Origin: Comamonadaceae bacterium
GTDB lineage: Bacteria; Pseudomonadota; Gammaproteobacteria; Burkholderiales; Burkholderiaceae_C
Reading direction: 5' to 3'
Length of the DNA stretch: 64,000 bases
NCBI GenBank assembly: GCA_947378785.1
Contig: CANCLK010000003.1
Coordinates: 1-64,000 of the forward strand
Shown: positions 44,027-53,075 of the stretch, one piece after another
How the letters are laid out: the number at the start of each line of letters is the position of its first letter
Position numbering within the stretch: the first letter of the stretch is position 1
Program-made: the position numbers and the translations under genes
Notes under the pieces: model-generated
The model's database searches: none
What the model was told of the DNA's origin: nothing
The model's input: only the letters and a program-made list of their open reading frames with translations

Positions 44027-44785
44027 TCAGCGTCCGCCAGACACGTCAACCAGAGTTCCATGAACATAACTTGACAGTGGGCCGGCGAGGAAGGCAATGA
44101 CTTCTGCCACCTCTTCGGCCTTGCCGGCGCGACCCAGCGGCACGGTGGGGCCGATCTTGTTGATCAGCGCCTGCCCGCCGTGGGCTTCATGTATCGTTGT
44201 GTTGATGAGCCCCGGGCGAACTGCGTTGACACGAATGCCGTGCGGTGCGAGTTCCTTGGCCAGGGCGAATGTGAAGCTGTCAACAGCACCCTTAGACGCT
44301 GCGTAGTGCGCCTCTTCAGGCATGCCGCCGTGGCGTGCGGCAGCAGAGGACATGTTGACGATGCTTCCGCCCTTGCCGCCACGCTGGGTGGACATCAGGC
44401 GTGCAGCCTCGCTGACGCAGAAAAAATAGCTCAAAACATTTGTGCGAAAGACATCGGTCAGATGCGCGTCATCGGCGTCCAGGATGGAGCGGGGTTCACC
44501 CACGATGCCGGCGTTGTTGACCAAGGCATCGAGCCTGCCAAAGGTCTTGAAGGCCGAGGCAAACAGTTGTTTGATGTCCTCTCGATTGGCGACATTGGCC
44601 TTGACCGCAAGTGCCTGACCGCCAGCCGCTTCAACCATGGCCACTGTCTCTAGGGCCGCAGCTTGGTTGCTGACATAGCTGAAGCAAATATTCCAACCTT
44701 GCTTGGCCAGCGCGACGCTCGCAGCCCGTCCGATACCGCGACTGCCGCCGGTGATGATGGCGGTGGGTTTGTTGCTCTGAATCAT
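44027..44785 (-). CDS. SDR family oxidoreductase (classical)
   Basis: A 252-residue short-chain dehydrogenase with a full classical site: cofactor loop TGGSRGIG, NNAG, Ser in NMSSAAARHGG, YAASK, and PGLINT. It resembles glucose 1-dehydrogenase/FabG-like enzymes. AAGAAGG precedes the ATG. It lies 47 bases upstream of TctC 8 in the same direction and may reduce or oxidise the imported compound; the substrate is unknown. Unlike the SDR at 5207 its catalytic Tyr and Lys are intact. Confidence 0.92.
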   Translation of the reverse strand: MIQSNKPTAIITGGSRGIGRAASVALAKQGWNICFSYVSNQAAALETVAMVEAAGGQALAVKANVANREDIKQLFASAFKTFGRLDALVNNAGIVGEPRSILDADDAHLTDVFRTNVLSYFFCVSEAARLMSTQRGGKGGSIVNMSSAAARHGGMPEEAHYAASKGAVDSFTFALAKELAPHGIRVNAVRPGLINTTIHEAHGGQALINKIGPTVPLGRAGKAEEVAEVIAFLAGPLSSYVHGTLVDVSGGR

Positions 44786-45066
44786 CTATTTTTCCTTCTT
44801 TATGGGGTGGTGGTTGTGTTGTTCATTTGTTCGGCGAAACATGCTGTGTCCTGCCGCTTATGAAAAAATAAGTTGATTCTTGGCGCTGTGTTGCCCGTCT
44901 TCAAGCCTGTTGCGAAAATCACCCTGCGAGAGCCGGTGACGCAGTCGGTGCGCCGTGCGCAGATGAATAGGAGCATTCAACCGAACCTGAATCCATGCCC
45001 TCCCATCTGCGCTGCTACACAGAATGTTTGGCAGGGGTTCTGGTCTGGTTAGGCTGATGACTGAGA

Positions 45067-45990
45067 TTAAAAGCGCACATATTCTGCGCCCTTGAGCTGC
45101 AGCATGTGCCGTGCTTCATCGGGTGTGGCGATCTCATGGCCCAAGCCTTCGATGATCTGCCGCACTTGCCGCACTTGCTCTGCATTGCTTTTGGCCAGTG
45201 TGCCTTTGCCTAGCCACAGACTGTCTTCAAGGCCGACGCGTACATGGCCGCCCATGGCCGCGCTCATCGCGGCGATAGGCAGTTGGTTTTTACCCGCGCC
45301 CAGTACGGACCATTGGTACTGTTTGCCAAACAGTCGGTCTGCCGTGCGGCGCATGTGCATGACGTCTTCTGGGTGCACGCCAATGCCGCCCAGAATGCCG
45401 AAAACTGACTGCACAAACAGGGGTCCCTTGACCAAGCCTCGGTCCATGAAGTGAGCCAGGTTGTAAAGGTGGCCGATGTCGTAGCACTCGAATTCAAAGC
45501 GGGTTTGGTTGGCCGAGCAGGCTGCCAGTGCGTATTCAATGTCTTTGAAGGTGTTCCGGAAAATCAGGTCCCGACTGCCTTCAAGCGCTTCACGCTCCCA
45601 TGCGTGTTTGAACTCGGTGAAGCGCTCCAGCATCGGGAACAAGGCAAAGTTGAAAGAACCCATATTGAGAGACGCAACCTCTGGCGCGAAGCGCATGGAG
45701 GGCTGAATGCGCTCATCTATCTTCATGTACGGCGATCCGCCACTGGTGAGGTTGAGCACCGCATTTGTTCGAGCTTTGATCTGTGGCAAAAACTTGGCAA
45801 ACGCTTCAGGCGTCTGGTCAGGCTTGCCAGTGACAGGGTCGCGCGCATGCAGGTGAATGATCGCTGCACCGGCTTCAGCCGCACCCACCGACGCCTCGAT
45901 GATTTCCTCCGGCGTGATCGGCAAGTAGGGTGACATTGACGGTGTGTGAATGGCGCCCGTGACGGCGCAGGTAATGATCACTTTGGACAT
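45067..45990 (-). CDS. BKACE family beta-keto acid cleavage enzyme (DUF849)
   Basis: A 307-residue (beta/alpha)8 zinc enzyme. It has the His pair IIHLHARDPVTG, NLTSGGSPYM, and the FECYDIGHL region common to 3-keto-5-aminohexanoate cleavage proteins. BKACE enzymes condense a beta-keto acid with acetyl-CoA to give acetoacetate and a new CoA ester. Both the cupin gene and the aldehyde dehydrogenase gene upstream run in the same direction, suggesting a chain-shortening route ending in central metabolites. Confidence 0.9.
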   Translation of the reverse strand: MSKVIITCAVTGAIHTPSMSPYLPITPEEIIEASVGAAEAGAAIIHLHARDPVTGKPDQTPEAFAKFLPQIKARTNAVLNLTSGGSPYMKIDERIQPSMRFAPEVASLNMGSFNFALFPMLERFTEFKHAWEREALEGSRDLIFRNTFKDIEYALAACSANQTRFEFECYDIGHLYNLAHFMDRGLVKGPLFVQSVFGILGGIGVHPEDVMHMRRTADRLFGKQYQWSVLGAGKNQLPIAAMSAAMGGHVRVGLEDSLWLGKGTLAKSNAEQVRQVRQIIEGLGHEIATPDEARHMLQLKGAEYVRF

Positions 45991-46148
45991 GTTGAAAACT
46001 TCAGCTTTCGGTACGAATGGGTTGTTGATATTTCATGAAAATGTATCGTACAAGTACCACGCCGTATCTCAATCGCGTAAACCCTAGCTTGCTGAGGGAG
46101 GCGACACTTTCACACGACGGGTCTTGACGACAATGCCGGTTGAGGAGG

Positions 46149-46568
46149 TCAGCGGTTGTGCTCTGCGGATACGGCACGTGTCTCGCCGGTTTCGGTCAAG
46201 GTGCGGGTGGCTTGCAGTGACGCATAGGTCCAGAAAATCTTCATCGGTTCAGTGGTGGACATGTTCCGGAAACGGTGCGACAAGTTGGGCGGAATCCACG
46301 TGGTGTCTTGCGGCTTCAGGGCCATGGCTTCTTGGCCTTCCATGTCAAGCATGGCGTGGCCTTCCAGCATCATCACGCTTTCTTCACAGTTGTGGCTGTG
46401 AAACGGTATCGCTACGCCGGGCCCAAACTCAGTGATGCCATTGATAAACCCTGTTGCACCCAGTGCCGCTGTCACCAGCGGAATGGTGCGGGCACCGCCG
46501 CCACGGTCATAGCTTTTGAGTTCGTTGGGGCGCAGAACAGTGGGACGCAAAACAGTCGAGTTGGTCAT
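46149..46568 (-). CDS. Cupin domain protein
   Basis: A 139-residue single-domain cupin. Motif 1 is PFHSHNCEESVMMLEG with two His and Glu for a metal, and motif 2 is PPNLSHRFRN with the last His, so metal binding is intact. A short duplication TVLRPTVLRP stands at the N-terminus. Such small cupins act as isomerases, dioxygenases or sensors in catabolic operons; the role cannot be told. It lies between the aldehyde dehydrogenase and BKACE genes. Confidence 0.87.
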   Translation of the reverse strand: MTNSTVLRPTVLRPNELKSYDRGGGARTIPLVTAALGATGFINGITEFGPGVAIPFHSHNCEESVMMLEGHAMLDMEGQEAMALKPQDTTWIPPNLSHRFRNMSTTEPMKIFWTYASLQATRTLTETGETRAVSAEHNR

Positions 46569-46631
46569 GGTGGATTCCTCGTGTTGGAAAGGTGGATTTT
46601 ATGGGATCGTCGCTGTCAGGCGTGGGCTAAT

Positions 46632-48002
46632 TCAAAGGGCTGGACCGGTCCAGACTATTTTGATGTTGGTGAACTCGCGCAGACCGTGCACGCCGAGTTC
46701 GCGGCCATAGCCGGATTGCTTGGTGCCGCCAAAAGGCAGGCGCGCATCGGAGGCGACCACGCCATTGACGAAGACCGCACCGGCTTCGATCTGCCTCGAC
46801 AAACGGCGTGCACGGGTTAGATCGCGGGTCCAAAGTGCAGCGCCCAGTCCGAACTCCGTGCTGTTGGCAACGCTGACGGCTTCTTCCGCGTTGCGCACCC
46901 GAATGATGGCTGCGACGGGGCCGAAGGTTTCCTCACGCGCAGCGACCATGTCAACGCCAACGTGATCGAGCACGGTCGGCGCATAGAAGTGTCCTGTTTG
47001 TGGCAGCACATGACCACCGACGCGGAGTATCGCGCCTTGTGCCACGCTGGCTTCGACTTGTGCGTGTAATTCATCGCGCAGATTGGCGCGAGCCATGGGG
47101 CCGATTTCTGTGGCGGCGACCAGTGGGTCACCGACCACCAGTTTGGCCGTCAGCTCGCACATGGCGTCGGAAAATTCGTCCGCTACAGCGTCTTCAACAA
47201 TGAAGCGTTTAGAGGAAATGCAGCTTTGGCCGGTATTTTGAAAGCGCGCCTTGACCGCTGCCTTGGCTGCTGCCTGAACATCCGCGTCGGCCAAGACGAT
47301 GAAGGGGTCAGAGCCACCGAGTTCAAGCACCTGTTTCTTCAGGGCATTGCCAGCTTGCGAGGCAATCGCCCGGCCTACGGGTGTCGAGCCGGTGAAGGTG
47401 ACGGCGGCAATGCGCGGGTCTTCAATGACGGCCCGCACTGCTGACGAATCGATCAGCAGTAAACCAAAGAGGCCTGCTGGTGCGCCTGCCTCTGCAAAAA
47501 GGGAGGCCAAGGCAAGAGCGCATTGCGGTACATTGCCGGCGTGCTTGAGAACCACGCCATTGCCAGCGGCCATGGCCGGAACCGCAGCCCGCATGACTTG
47601 CCAGAACGGATAGTTCCACGGCATAACCGCTAGCAAAATGCCAAGTGGGTCGTAGACGATACGGCTGTCGGTGGCGTTGCTGGCGACGACTTCATCGTCT
47701 AGAAACGCAGGCGCGTGGAGGGCGTAGTACTCGCACGTCACGGCACATTTTTCAATTTCTCCGATGGCCTCAGTCAGCGGCTTACCCATCTCGAGCGTGA
47801 TGAGCCGGGCATAGTCTGCCTTGTGCAGGCGCAGCACCCGTGCCAGCGCCGTCAGCAGGCCAACACGCTGTTGCACAGGTTGCTGCCGCCAGATGCGCTG
47901 AGCAGCCGATGCGGCCGAGAGTGTGTGTTCCACGCTCGCGGCGTCATGGTTGGGGAAGGAGGCCAGGGTTTCGCCGGTGGCGGGATTGATGGAGTGAATC
48001 AT
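46632..48002 (-). CDS. NAD(P)-dependent aldehyde dehydrogenase (succinate-semialdehyde dehydrogenase-like)
   Basis: A 456-residue aldehyde dehydrogenase. The catalytic Cys is in RFQNTGQSCISSKRF and the Glu in QVLELGGSDPF; FTGSTPVGRAIASQAG binds the cofactor. Its length and the ETLASFPNHD start match the Sad/YneI-type succinate-semialdehyde dehydrogenases. It follows TctC 9 by 38 bases and precedes the cupin, in a minus-strand operon with an Ldh-type dehydrogenase. Confidence 0.92.
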   Translation of the reverse strand: MIHSINPATGETLASFPNHDAASVEHTLSAASAAQRIWRQQPVQQRVGLLTALARVLRLHKADYARLITLEMGKPLTEAIGEIEKCAVTCEYYALHAPAFLDDEVVASNATDSRIVYDPLGILLAVMPWNYPFWQVMRAAVPAMAAGNGVVLKHAGNVPQCALALASLFAEAGAPAGLFGLLLIDSSAVRAVIEDPRIAAVTFTGSTPVGRAIASQAGNALKKQVLELGGSDPFIVLADADVQAAAKAAVKARFQNTGQSCISSKRFIVEDAVADEFSDAMCELTAKLVVGDPLVAATEIGPMARANLRDELHAQVEASVAQGAILRVGGHVLPQTGHFYAPTVLDHVGVDMVAAREETFGPVAAIIRVRNAEEAVSVANSTEFGLGAALWTRDLTRARRLSRQIEAGAVFVNGVVASDARLPFGGTKQSGYGRELGVHGLREFTNIKIVWTGPAL

Positions 48003-48040
48003 CGAGGGGCTCTGGTTACATGGAGGCCGTTGGCATCAGC

Positions 48041-49015
48041 TCAGTCGGACTTGATGTTGTTGTCTTGAATCAGCTTGCGGTACATCTCGAATTGAGCTTT
48101 GGTCGCCGTGCCAAGTTCTTGTGCCGATGAACCGCGCAAGGTGACACCGAGGGCAACCAGTTTGTCGCGTGTAGCCGGATCTGCCAAGGCCTTGCGCATT
48201 TCACTGTTCAGGCGTTCGACGATGTCTTTGGGCGTGCCGGTTGGCACCACCATGGCAAACCAAGAGTTGAAGAAGAAGTTCTTCAGGCCGGATTCGTCAA
48301 CGGTGGGCACATTGGGGTATTGGGCCAGACGTTTTTCGGTGGTGACCGCCAGAAGCCGAACTTTGTTGCCCTGAATGAGAGAGGTCACAGTGCCCAGACC
48401 TTGGAGTGAGGCGTCAACCTCTCCAGCGGCCACGGCTACAGCAGCCGGTGTTGCGCCTTTGTAGGGCACATGCAAAGCCTCGATGCCGGCGCGTGACGCG
48501 AACAGTGCCATGGCCAAGTGCTGCGGACTGCCGTTGCCGCCCGAGCTGTAGTTCAGCTTGCCCGGTGCTGCCTTCGCGGCGGCGATGAAATCGGCCACCG
48601 TCTTGTACGGTGAGTCGGCTTTCACTACCAAGCCCCATTCAACAGTTGCAGCCAGTGACAAAGGGTCAAAATCTGTCAGTGCATTCCAAGGTATGCGCGG
48701 GAAAATATGCGGCACCATGGTCAGGATGCTGTCGTTGAAGCCGCCGATGGTGTAACCATCCGGTGCGGCCTTGGCGACGCGGTCAGCTCCGATCAGTCCA
48801 GATGAGCCGGTGATGTTTTCAATCACGATGTTCTGGCCGAGGCCGAGCGACATTTTTTGCGTCAGCACGCGCGCAGCGTTGTCGACCGCGCTGCCGGCAG
48901 CCAGCGGAATGATCATCTTGATCGGTTTATTCGGGTAAGCGCCTTGCCCGTGCACGCCGGCCGCAAAAGCCAAGATGGCCGCTGCAGCTAAAAGCCGATG
49001 GGTGATTTTTTTCAT
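48041..49015 (-). CDS. TTT-type (Bug/TctC) periplasmic substrate-binding protein 9
   Basis: A 324-residue binding protein with a signal peptide (LLAAAAILAFAAGVHGQ) and divergent ligand loops IPLAAGSAVDNAAR and ENITGSSG. GGAGACAGTC stands before the ATG at 49015, which decides the start over the longer frame that would overlap the Ldh gene. It lies between an Ldh-type dehydrogenase and an aldehyde dehydrogenase. Confidence 0.92.
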   Translation of the reverse strand: MKKITHRLLAAAAILAFAAGVHGQGAYPNKPIKMIIPLAAGSAVDNAARVLTQKMSLGLGQNIVIENITGSSGLIGADRVAKAAPDGYTIGGFNDSILTMVPHIFPRIPWNALTDFDPLSLAATVEWGLVVKADSPYKTVADFIAAAKAAPGKLNYSSGGNGSPQHLAMALFASRAGIEALHVPYKGATPAAVAVAAGEVDASLQGLGTVTSLIQGNKVRLLAVTTEKRLAQYPNVPTVDESGLKNFFFNSWFAMVVPTGTPKDIVERLNSEMRKALADPATRDKLVALGVTLRGSSAQELGTATKAQFEMYRKLIQDNNIKSD

Positions 49016-49083
49016 GTTGACTGTCTCCGGTTGTAATGCGTTGCTGCCCAGCGAAGGGGGCAAACTTGAGATGGGGGCAAGCA

Positions 49084-50160
49084 TCAAGACTGGTTAGTGA
49101 CCAGTGGTGCAATGTTCAGCTCGGCCGCCAGCACGACCAGGTCGGCCAGCATGGGGGCGGACAGCGGAATGCCTTGGGCCGTGTATTTTTGACGCCGTTG
49201 ATGGCTCTGCTCACCCGGCAGCCAGATGCGCTCGACGTTCGGCAGGCGATCGCTGTTGCGTAAGTCGCGCACCAGGTGGTCGAGCGACGACTTGAAGACC
49301 GCTGGATCGCCGAAGGCCTGCAAGTCGATGACCAGCACCGACTGACCGGTGTTGGTGGGCGTGACGTTGTCATGGTTGAAGTCCACAACGTCTCGGCCCA
49401 AAGCGGCACCGTTCAGGGTGCCCGCCAAGAGGCCGACGATGAGTGCCAGACCGTAGCCCTTGTGCCCGCCGATGGGCAGTAAAAAGCCTTCTTCTGCGCG
49501 TTTTGGGTCTAGCAGAGGCTTGCCTTGGCGGTCAATCATCCAGCCTTCGGGCATTTGTTCGCCGCGCTTGGCCTTGGCCTTGACCTTGCCGTAAGCTGCC
49601 ACCGTGGTGGCCATGTCAAGCACCACCGCGGGTTCGCTGCCAGCGGGAATACCCACCGCAATGGGGTTGGTTGAAAGCAGCATTTCCATGCCTCCCCAAG
49701 GCGGCAGATGGTTGGCGTTGCCTACTGCAAAATACAGCGCAATCATGTTTTGTTCGATGGGCTTGCGCACATACAGCGAGGCGGGGCCTGCATGGTTGCT
49801 GTGGCGGGCACCCACCCAAGCGACACCGGCACTCCGGGCTTTTTCAATGGCGATGTCCACAGCGTGCGACATGACCAAGTGGCCCATGCCGTTGTCGCCG
49901 TCGACGACGGCCATAGCGGCGCGCTCAGTTACGACCCGAATGTTGGGACGCGTATTGATGCCGCCCGCCAAAATACGTTTGACATATTGCGGCAGGCGAA
50001 TAACGCCGTGGCCGTCAGAACCTTGCAGGTCGGCATCGGCCATGAGGCCCGCGACTTTGGCGGCGTCTTGATCGGGCAGTCCGGCGCTTTTCAAGGCGTT
50101 GGAGATGAAGGTGCTGAGTTGGTCAGCGCTGACCAATATGGATGAGTTATGTGTTGTCAT
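49084..50160 (-). CDS. Ldh family NAD(P)-dependent oxidoreductase (malate/ureidoglycolate/sulfolactate dehydrogenase type)
   Basis: A 358-residue enzyme of the MDH2/Ldh family, unrelated to classical malate dehydrogenase. SDGHGVIRLPQYVKRI, the catalytic-type His in RHSNHAGPASLYV, STNPIAVGIPAG and GGHKGYGLALIVGLLAG are family signatures. Members oxidise 2-hydroxy acids such as malate, ureidoglycolate or sulfolactate. It is the first gene of the run that continues with TctC 9, aldehyde dehydrogenase and cupin, and probably oxidises an imported 2-hydroxy acid. Confidence 0.92.
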   Translation of the reverse strand: MTTHNSSILVSADQLSTFISNALKSAGLPDQDAAKVAGLMADADLQGSDGHGVIRLPQYVKRILAGGINTRPNIRVVTERAAMAVVDGDNGMGHLVMSHAVDIAIEKARSAGVAWVGARHSNHAGPASLYVRKPIEQNMIALYFAVGNANHLPPWGGMEMLLSTNPIAVGIPAGSEPAVVLDMATTVAAYGKVKAKAKRGEQMPEGWMIDRQGKPLLDPKRAEEGFLLPIGGHKGYGLALIVGLLAGTLNGAALGRDVVDFNHDNVTPTNTGQSVLVIDLQAFGDPAVFKSSLDHLVRDLRNSDRLPNVERIWLPGEQSHQRRQKYTAQGIPLSAPMLADLVVLAAELNIAPLVTNQS

Positions 50161-50261
50161 CGGACTTTTGATGTTTGATGGCTGCCCTTGTTATCGAAGG
50201 CTGAAATCATTTTAAAAAGCCTTTAAACAGTCGTCCAATGCTGAATTCGATGCTGGCTATA

Positions 50262-51200
50262 TCACTTTGCTATCGTCTCGCCGATTTCTCCGCCCAAAGC
50301 CTCGAGCAGTTCCGGCAGCATGGCGGTCAATTCGCCTGTCAAGATGGTGGCATCGGTGTCAAAGCCATCATCGTCTTTGCCGCCTTCTTGGACGCCGTCC
50401 AACACGACGTCTAGCAATTTGAGTTTTTTTATCTGAGCTGTTTCTGTAAGCACGAAAGAGATGCGGTCGTTCCAGGTCAGTGCCAACTGGGTAGGAACTT
50501 TTCCGGCCGCAATGTGCTGGGCGACCTCGTCGATTTCCAAGGTGTGACGCGAATAGCGGACGGTTGATTTTTGGTCGTCCGGGGTTTTGAGTTCGCAGTC
50601 ACGGTCGACGGTGAAGCCGACCGGTGCCTCGCGGCTGGACAGCCAGTGCGACATGGATGCGGCTGCCGACATGTTGGTCAGCACTGGTTTGACGCCGAGT
50701 CCTGGCAGCGAGCCGGGAATCTCGTTCAAGGCTTCGATTAAAAAGGTGACGATTTTGTCGGCACCCGACAGGCTGCCGGTGTCTACCACCAGAAAGTGGT
50801 TCACCGGGTCTATCCATAACAAGGTGGTTGAGCGCTTGGTGAATGCGCGGGGCAGCAGGTCAAAAACGACTTGTTCTTTGAATTCTTTTTTAATTTTCGA
50901 GCCGACGCGTTCTTGTCCAGTTTCTTCTTTGTATTTTTCGATGAGCTCGTCAACCGCGGTCTTCACGGCTGATGCCGGTAGTGGGCGCCGCTCGGTGCAC
51001 AGCTTGAGGATGATTTGCCCGCCAATGCTTTCGAGCATTGAGATGCTTTTATTGCCACGGGGCGGAACCCAGCCGTTGGCCTCAGGCTGTGTCGGGCCGC
51101 AGGGCTCAAAGCGGGTGGCTTGCAGGGCTTCTTCAAAAGCGTCCAGCGGGGGCATCACAAAATCTGTGGCGATACGGAAAAAGGAAGCGGTTTTGAACAT
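50262..51200 (-). CDS. rdgC: Recombination-associated protein RdgC
   Basis: A 312-residue nucleoid-associated protein that forms a ring around DNA and restrains RecA. The start MFKTASFFRIATDF with PCGPTQPEANGWVPPRGN is diagnostic of RdgC, as are LPRAFTKRSTTLLWIDP and the acidic tail. Length is normal. It is a housekeeping gene embedded in the catabolic region, followed by no gene of its own operon and preceded by a NUDIX gene. Confidence 0.95.
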   Translation of the reverse strand: MFKTASFFRIATDFVMPPLDAFEEALQATRFEPCGPTQPEANGWVPPRGNKSISMLESIGGQIILKLCTERRPLPASAVKTAVDELIEKYKEETGQERVGSKIKKEFKEQVVFDLLPRAFTKRSTTLLWIDPVNHFLVVDTGSLSGADKIVTFLIEALNEIPGSLPGLGVKPVLTNMSAAASMSHWLSSREAPVGFTVDRDCELKTPDDQKSTVRYSRHTLEIDEVAQHIAAGKVPTQLALTWNDRISFVLTETAQIKKLKLLDVVLDGVQEGGKDDDGFDTDATILTGELTAMLPELLEALGGEIGETIAK

Positions 51201-51273
51201 GCAATAAGGTCGTTGAAAAAATGAAATCTGTGCGGGTTGCGTTAATCGATGAATTTTTTGACGTTAAGCGCAG

Positions 51274-51828
51274 TTAAGCGACGTCAATCACGTGGGTGCC
51301 AAAGCGGCCTTTGCGCCTGTCATCAAAGTAATGTTCCAGTGTTTCTTTGACAGTGCGAAAAGCGATCTCGTCCCACGGGATTTCAGCTTCAGTGAACAGC
51401 CGGGCTTCGATGGTTTCGTGCCCCGGATTGAAGACCGGCGTGAGTAGCCGTGCTCGGTAGTAAAAATGCACCTGACCGACCCGTACCACGTTCATCACGG
51501 TGAACAGGTCCTGCATTTCGTACTCGGCCCCAGCTTCTTCATCGGTCTCCCGTGCGGCCCCCTCGGCCGTTGTCTCGCCAAGCTCCATGAATCCGGCCGG
51601 CAGTGTCCATTTGCCCCAGCGCGGTTCAATATTGCGCTTGCATAACAGCACCTGCTCGCCGAGGTCACCCCAAATCGGCACGGTACCAACCACGTTGAGC
51701 GGGTTTTCATAGTGCACGGTGTGGCAAGCGGAGCAGATAGCGCGTTCACGGGTGTCGCCATCGTCTGGCAGGCGGTAGACAACAGCAATGCCACATTCTC
51801 GGCAATGTTTCAGGGGAGGTCGATGCAT
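51274..51828 (-). CDS. NUDIX hydrolase with N-terminal zinc ribbon
   Basis: A 184-residue cytoplasmic pyrophosphohydrolase. A zinc ribbon (CRECG and CSACH, residues ~9-35) precedes the Nudix domain with box GFMELGETTAEGAARETDEE, which matches the consensus at the key Gly, Glu, Arg-Glu and Glu-Glu positions. Zinc-ribbon members include NADH pyrophosphatase and ADP-ribose hydrolases; the substrate is open. The ATG at 51828 with GGGGAGG upstream fixes the start. It lies between the dctP terminator and rdgC. Confidence 0.9.
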   Translation of the reverse strand: MHRPPLKHCRECGIAVVYRLPDDGDTRERAICSACHTVHYENPLNVVGTVPIWGDLGEQVLLCKRNIEPRWGKWTLPAGFMELGETTAEGAARETDEEAGAEYEMQDLFTVMNVVRVGQVHFYYRARLLTPVFNPGHETIEARLFTEAEIPWDEIAFRTVKETLEHYFDDRRKGRFGTHVIDVA

Positions 51829-51895
51829 GAATTCAGTGTAGCGGCTTGGCTGAGCCGTGAGGTGTCTGTCGTTGGGGCATGCCAGCTGTCGTGGC

Positions 51896-51929
51896 AACAA
51901 AAATGCCGGACGAGGCCGGCATTTTTGTT
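51896..51929 (-). terminator. Rho-independent terminator after dctP
   Basis: A perfect 14-base-pair stem (51896-51909 with 51916-51929) and a six-base loop, with A/T-rich ends, lies 16 bases beyond the dctP stop on the minus strand. It separates the gentisate-TRAP operon from the NUDIX gene. Confidence 0.88.
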
Positions 51930-51945
51930 CGGTCCGATGGCCTTA

Positions 51946-52998
51946 TCAGGCCTTGTTCGTTTTGCTGTGCTTCTCGATCAGGTTGCGAGCCGTGGCCAGC
52001 AGTTTTTTGCCGTCAAAGCCGCGCTTGTCCATGTCTTGTACCCACTCGACTTCCACGGCACGCGACTTGCGGCGGAATTCTTGCGCTTCAGCCGGACTCA
52101 CCGTGTAAATGGAGTTACCGCGGTCTGCCGCCGATTTTCGTCCCGGCACGTCGTTGCCCTGTTGAGCCTTGCCCAACCAAGCCGACGTTACCAAGCCAGA
52201 GTTGTTGTCGATGACTTTTTTCAGATCAGCGGGCAGTGCGTTGTACTTGGCCTTGTTCATCGTCATGATGAAAGTGGTGGTGTACAGGCTGCCGCCAGCA
52301 GGGTCAAACTCAGCGTGGTACTTGGTGAGCTCATTGACCTTGACCGCTGGTACGACTTCCCAAGGGATGACGCAGCCATTGATCGTGCCTTTGCTGAGTC
52401 CGTCAGGAATACCTGGCAGTGGCATACCCACCGGAATGGCACCCAAAACACCGAGCAGTTTGGTGACTTGCCGAGTGGGGGCGCGCAGTTTCAGGCCACG
52501 CATGTCGGCGACCGACTTGACGGGTTTGTCGGCGGTGTGAATAACGCCGGGACCGTGCACATGCAGCGCGATCACTTGAGTGTCTTTGAATTCATCGACC
52601 GCGACCGTTTGAACGTACTCCCATAATGCTTTGGACGTGGCTTCAGCGTTGTTCATCATGAACGGCAGTTCAAAGGCCTCGATGCGCGGAAAGCGACCGG
52701 CTGTGTTGCCAGGCAGGGTCCAGACAACGTCGACCACACCGTCCTTGGCTTGGTCATACAGCTGTACGGGGGTGCCGCCCAGTTGCATGGCTGGATAGGC
52801 TTCAAATTTGATACGCCCGCCAGATTCTTTTTCAACCTTGGCCATCCAAGGCTTGTGCATGTCCAGCCAGACGCCGGACTGCGGAGACATGAAGGTGTGA
52901 AACTTGAGGGTGACCGATTGCTGAGCCAGACCGGAAAGTGCCGGAGCCGCTAGGGCGGCGGCAGCGCCCGTTTTAAGCAAGGTGCGTCTTTGAATCAT
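51946..52998 (-). CDS. TRAP transporter substrate-binding protein DctP
   Basis: A 350-residue periplasmic receptor for a TRAP transporter. The signal segment IQRRTLLKTGAAAALAAPAL has a twin-arginine-like start. VTLKFHTFMSPQSGVW and the conserved Arg region DMRGLKLRAPTRQVTKLLG, which clamps the ligand carboxylate, are typical. It is the last gene of an operon starting with a gentisate dioxygenase, so gentisate or a related hydroxybenzoate or organic acid is a likely ligand. Confidence 0.93.
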   Translation of the reverse strand: MIQRRTLLKTGAAAALAAPALSGLAQQSVTLKFHTFMSPQSGVWLDMHKPWMAKVEKESGGRIKFEAYPAMQLGGTPVQLYDQAKDGVVDVVWTLPGNTAGRFPRIEAFELPFMMNNAEATSKALWEYVQTVAVDEFKDTQVIALHVHGPGVIHTADKPVKSVADMRGLKLRAPTRQVTKLLGVLGAIPVGMPLPGIPDGLSKGTINGCVIPWEVVPAVKVNELTKYHAEFDPAGGSLYTTTFIMTMNKAKYNALPADLKKVIDNNSGLVTSAWLGKAQQGNDVPGRKSAADRGNSIYTVSPAEAQEFRRKSRAVEVEWVQDMDKRGFDGKKLLATARNLIEKHSKTNKA

Positions 52999-53075
52999 TT
53001 TGAATGTCTCCTGTGGAACGATGCGGGTAACTTACGGGAATCAAGGCGTTTTGAAAAGGGGTAGAAGCCCTAATG

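Noticed and set aside
44786-45066. Possible small gene between the SDR and BKACE genes
   Set aside because: Only short frames without a start signal or recognisable motif; best left as an intergenic region.
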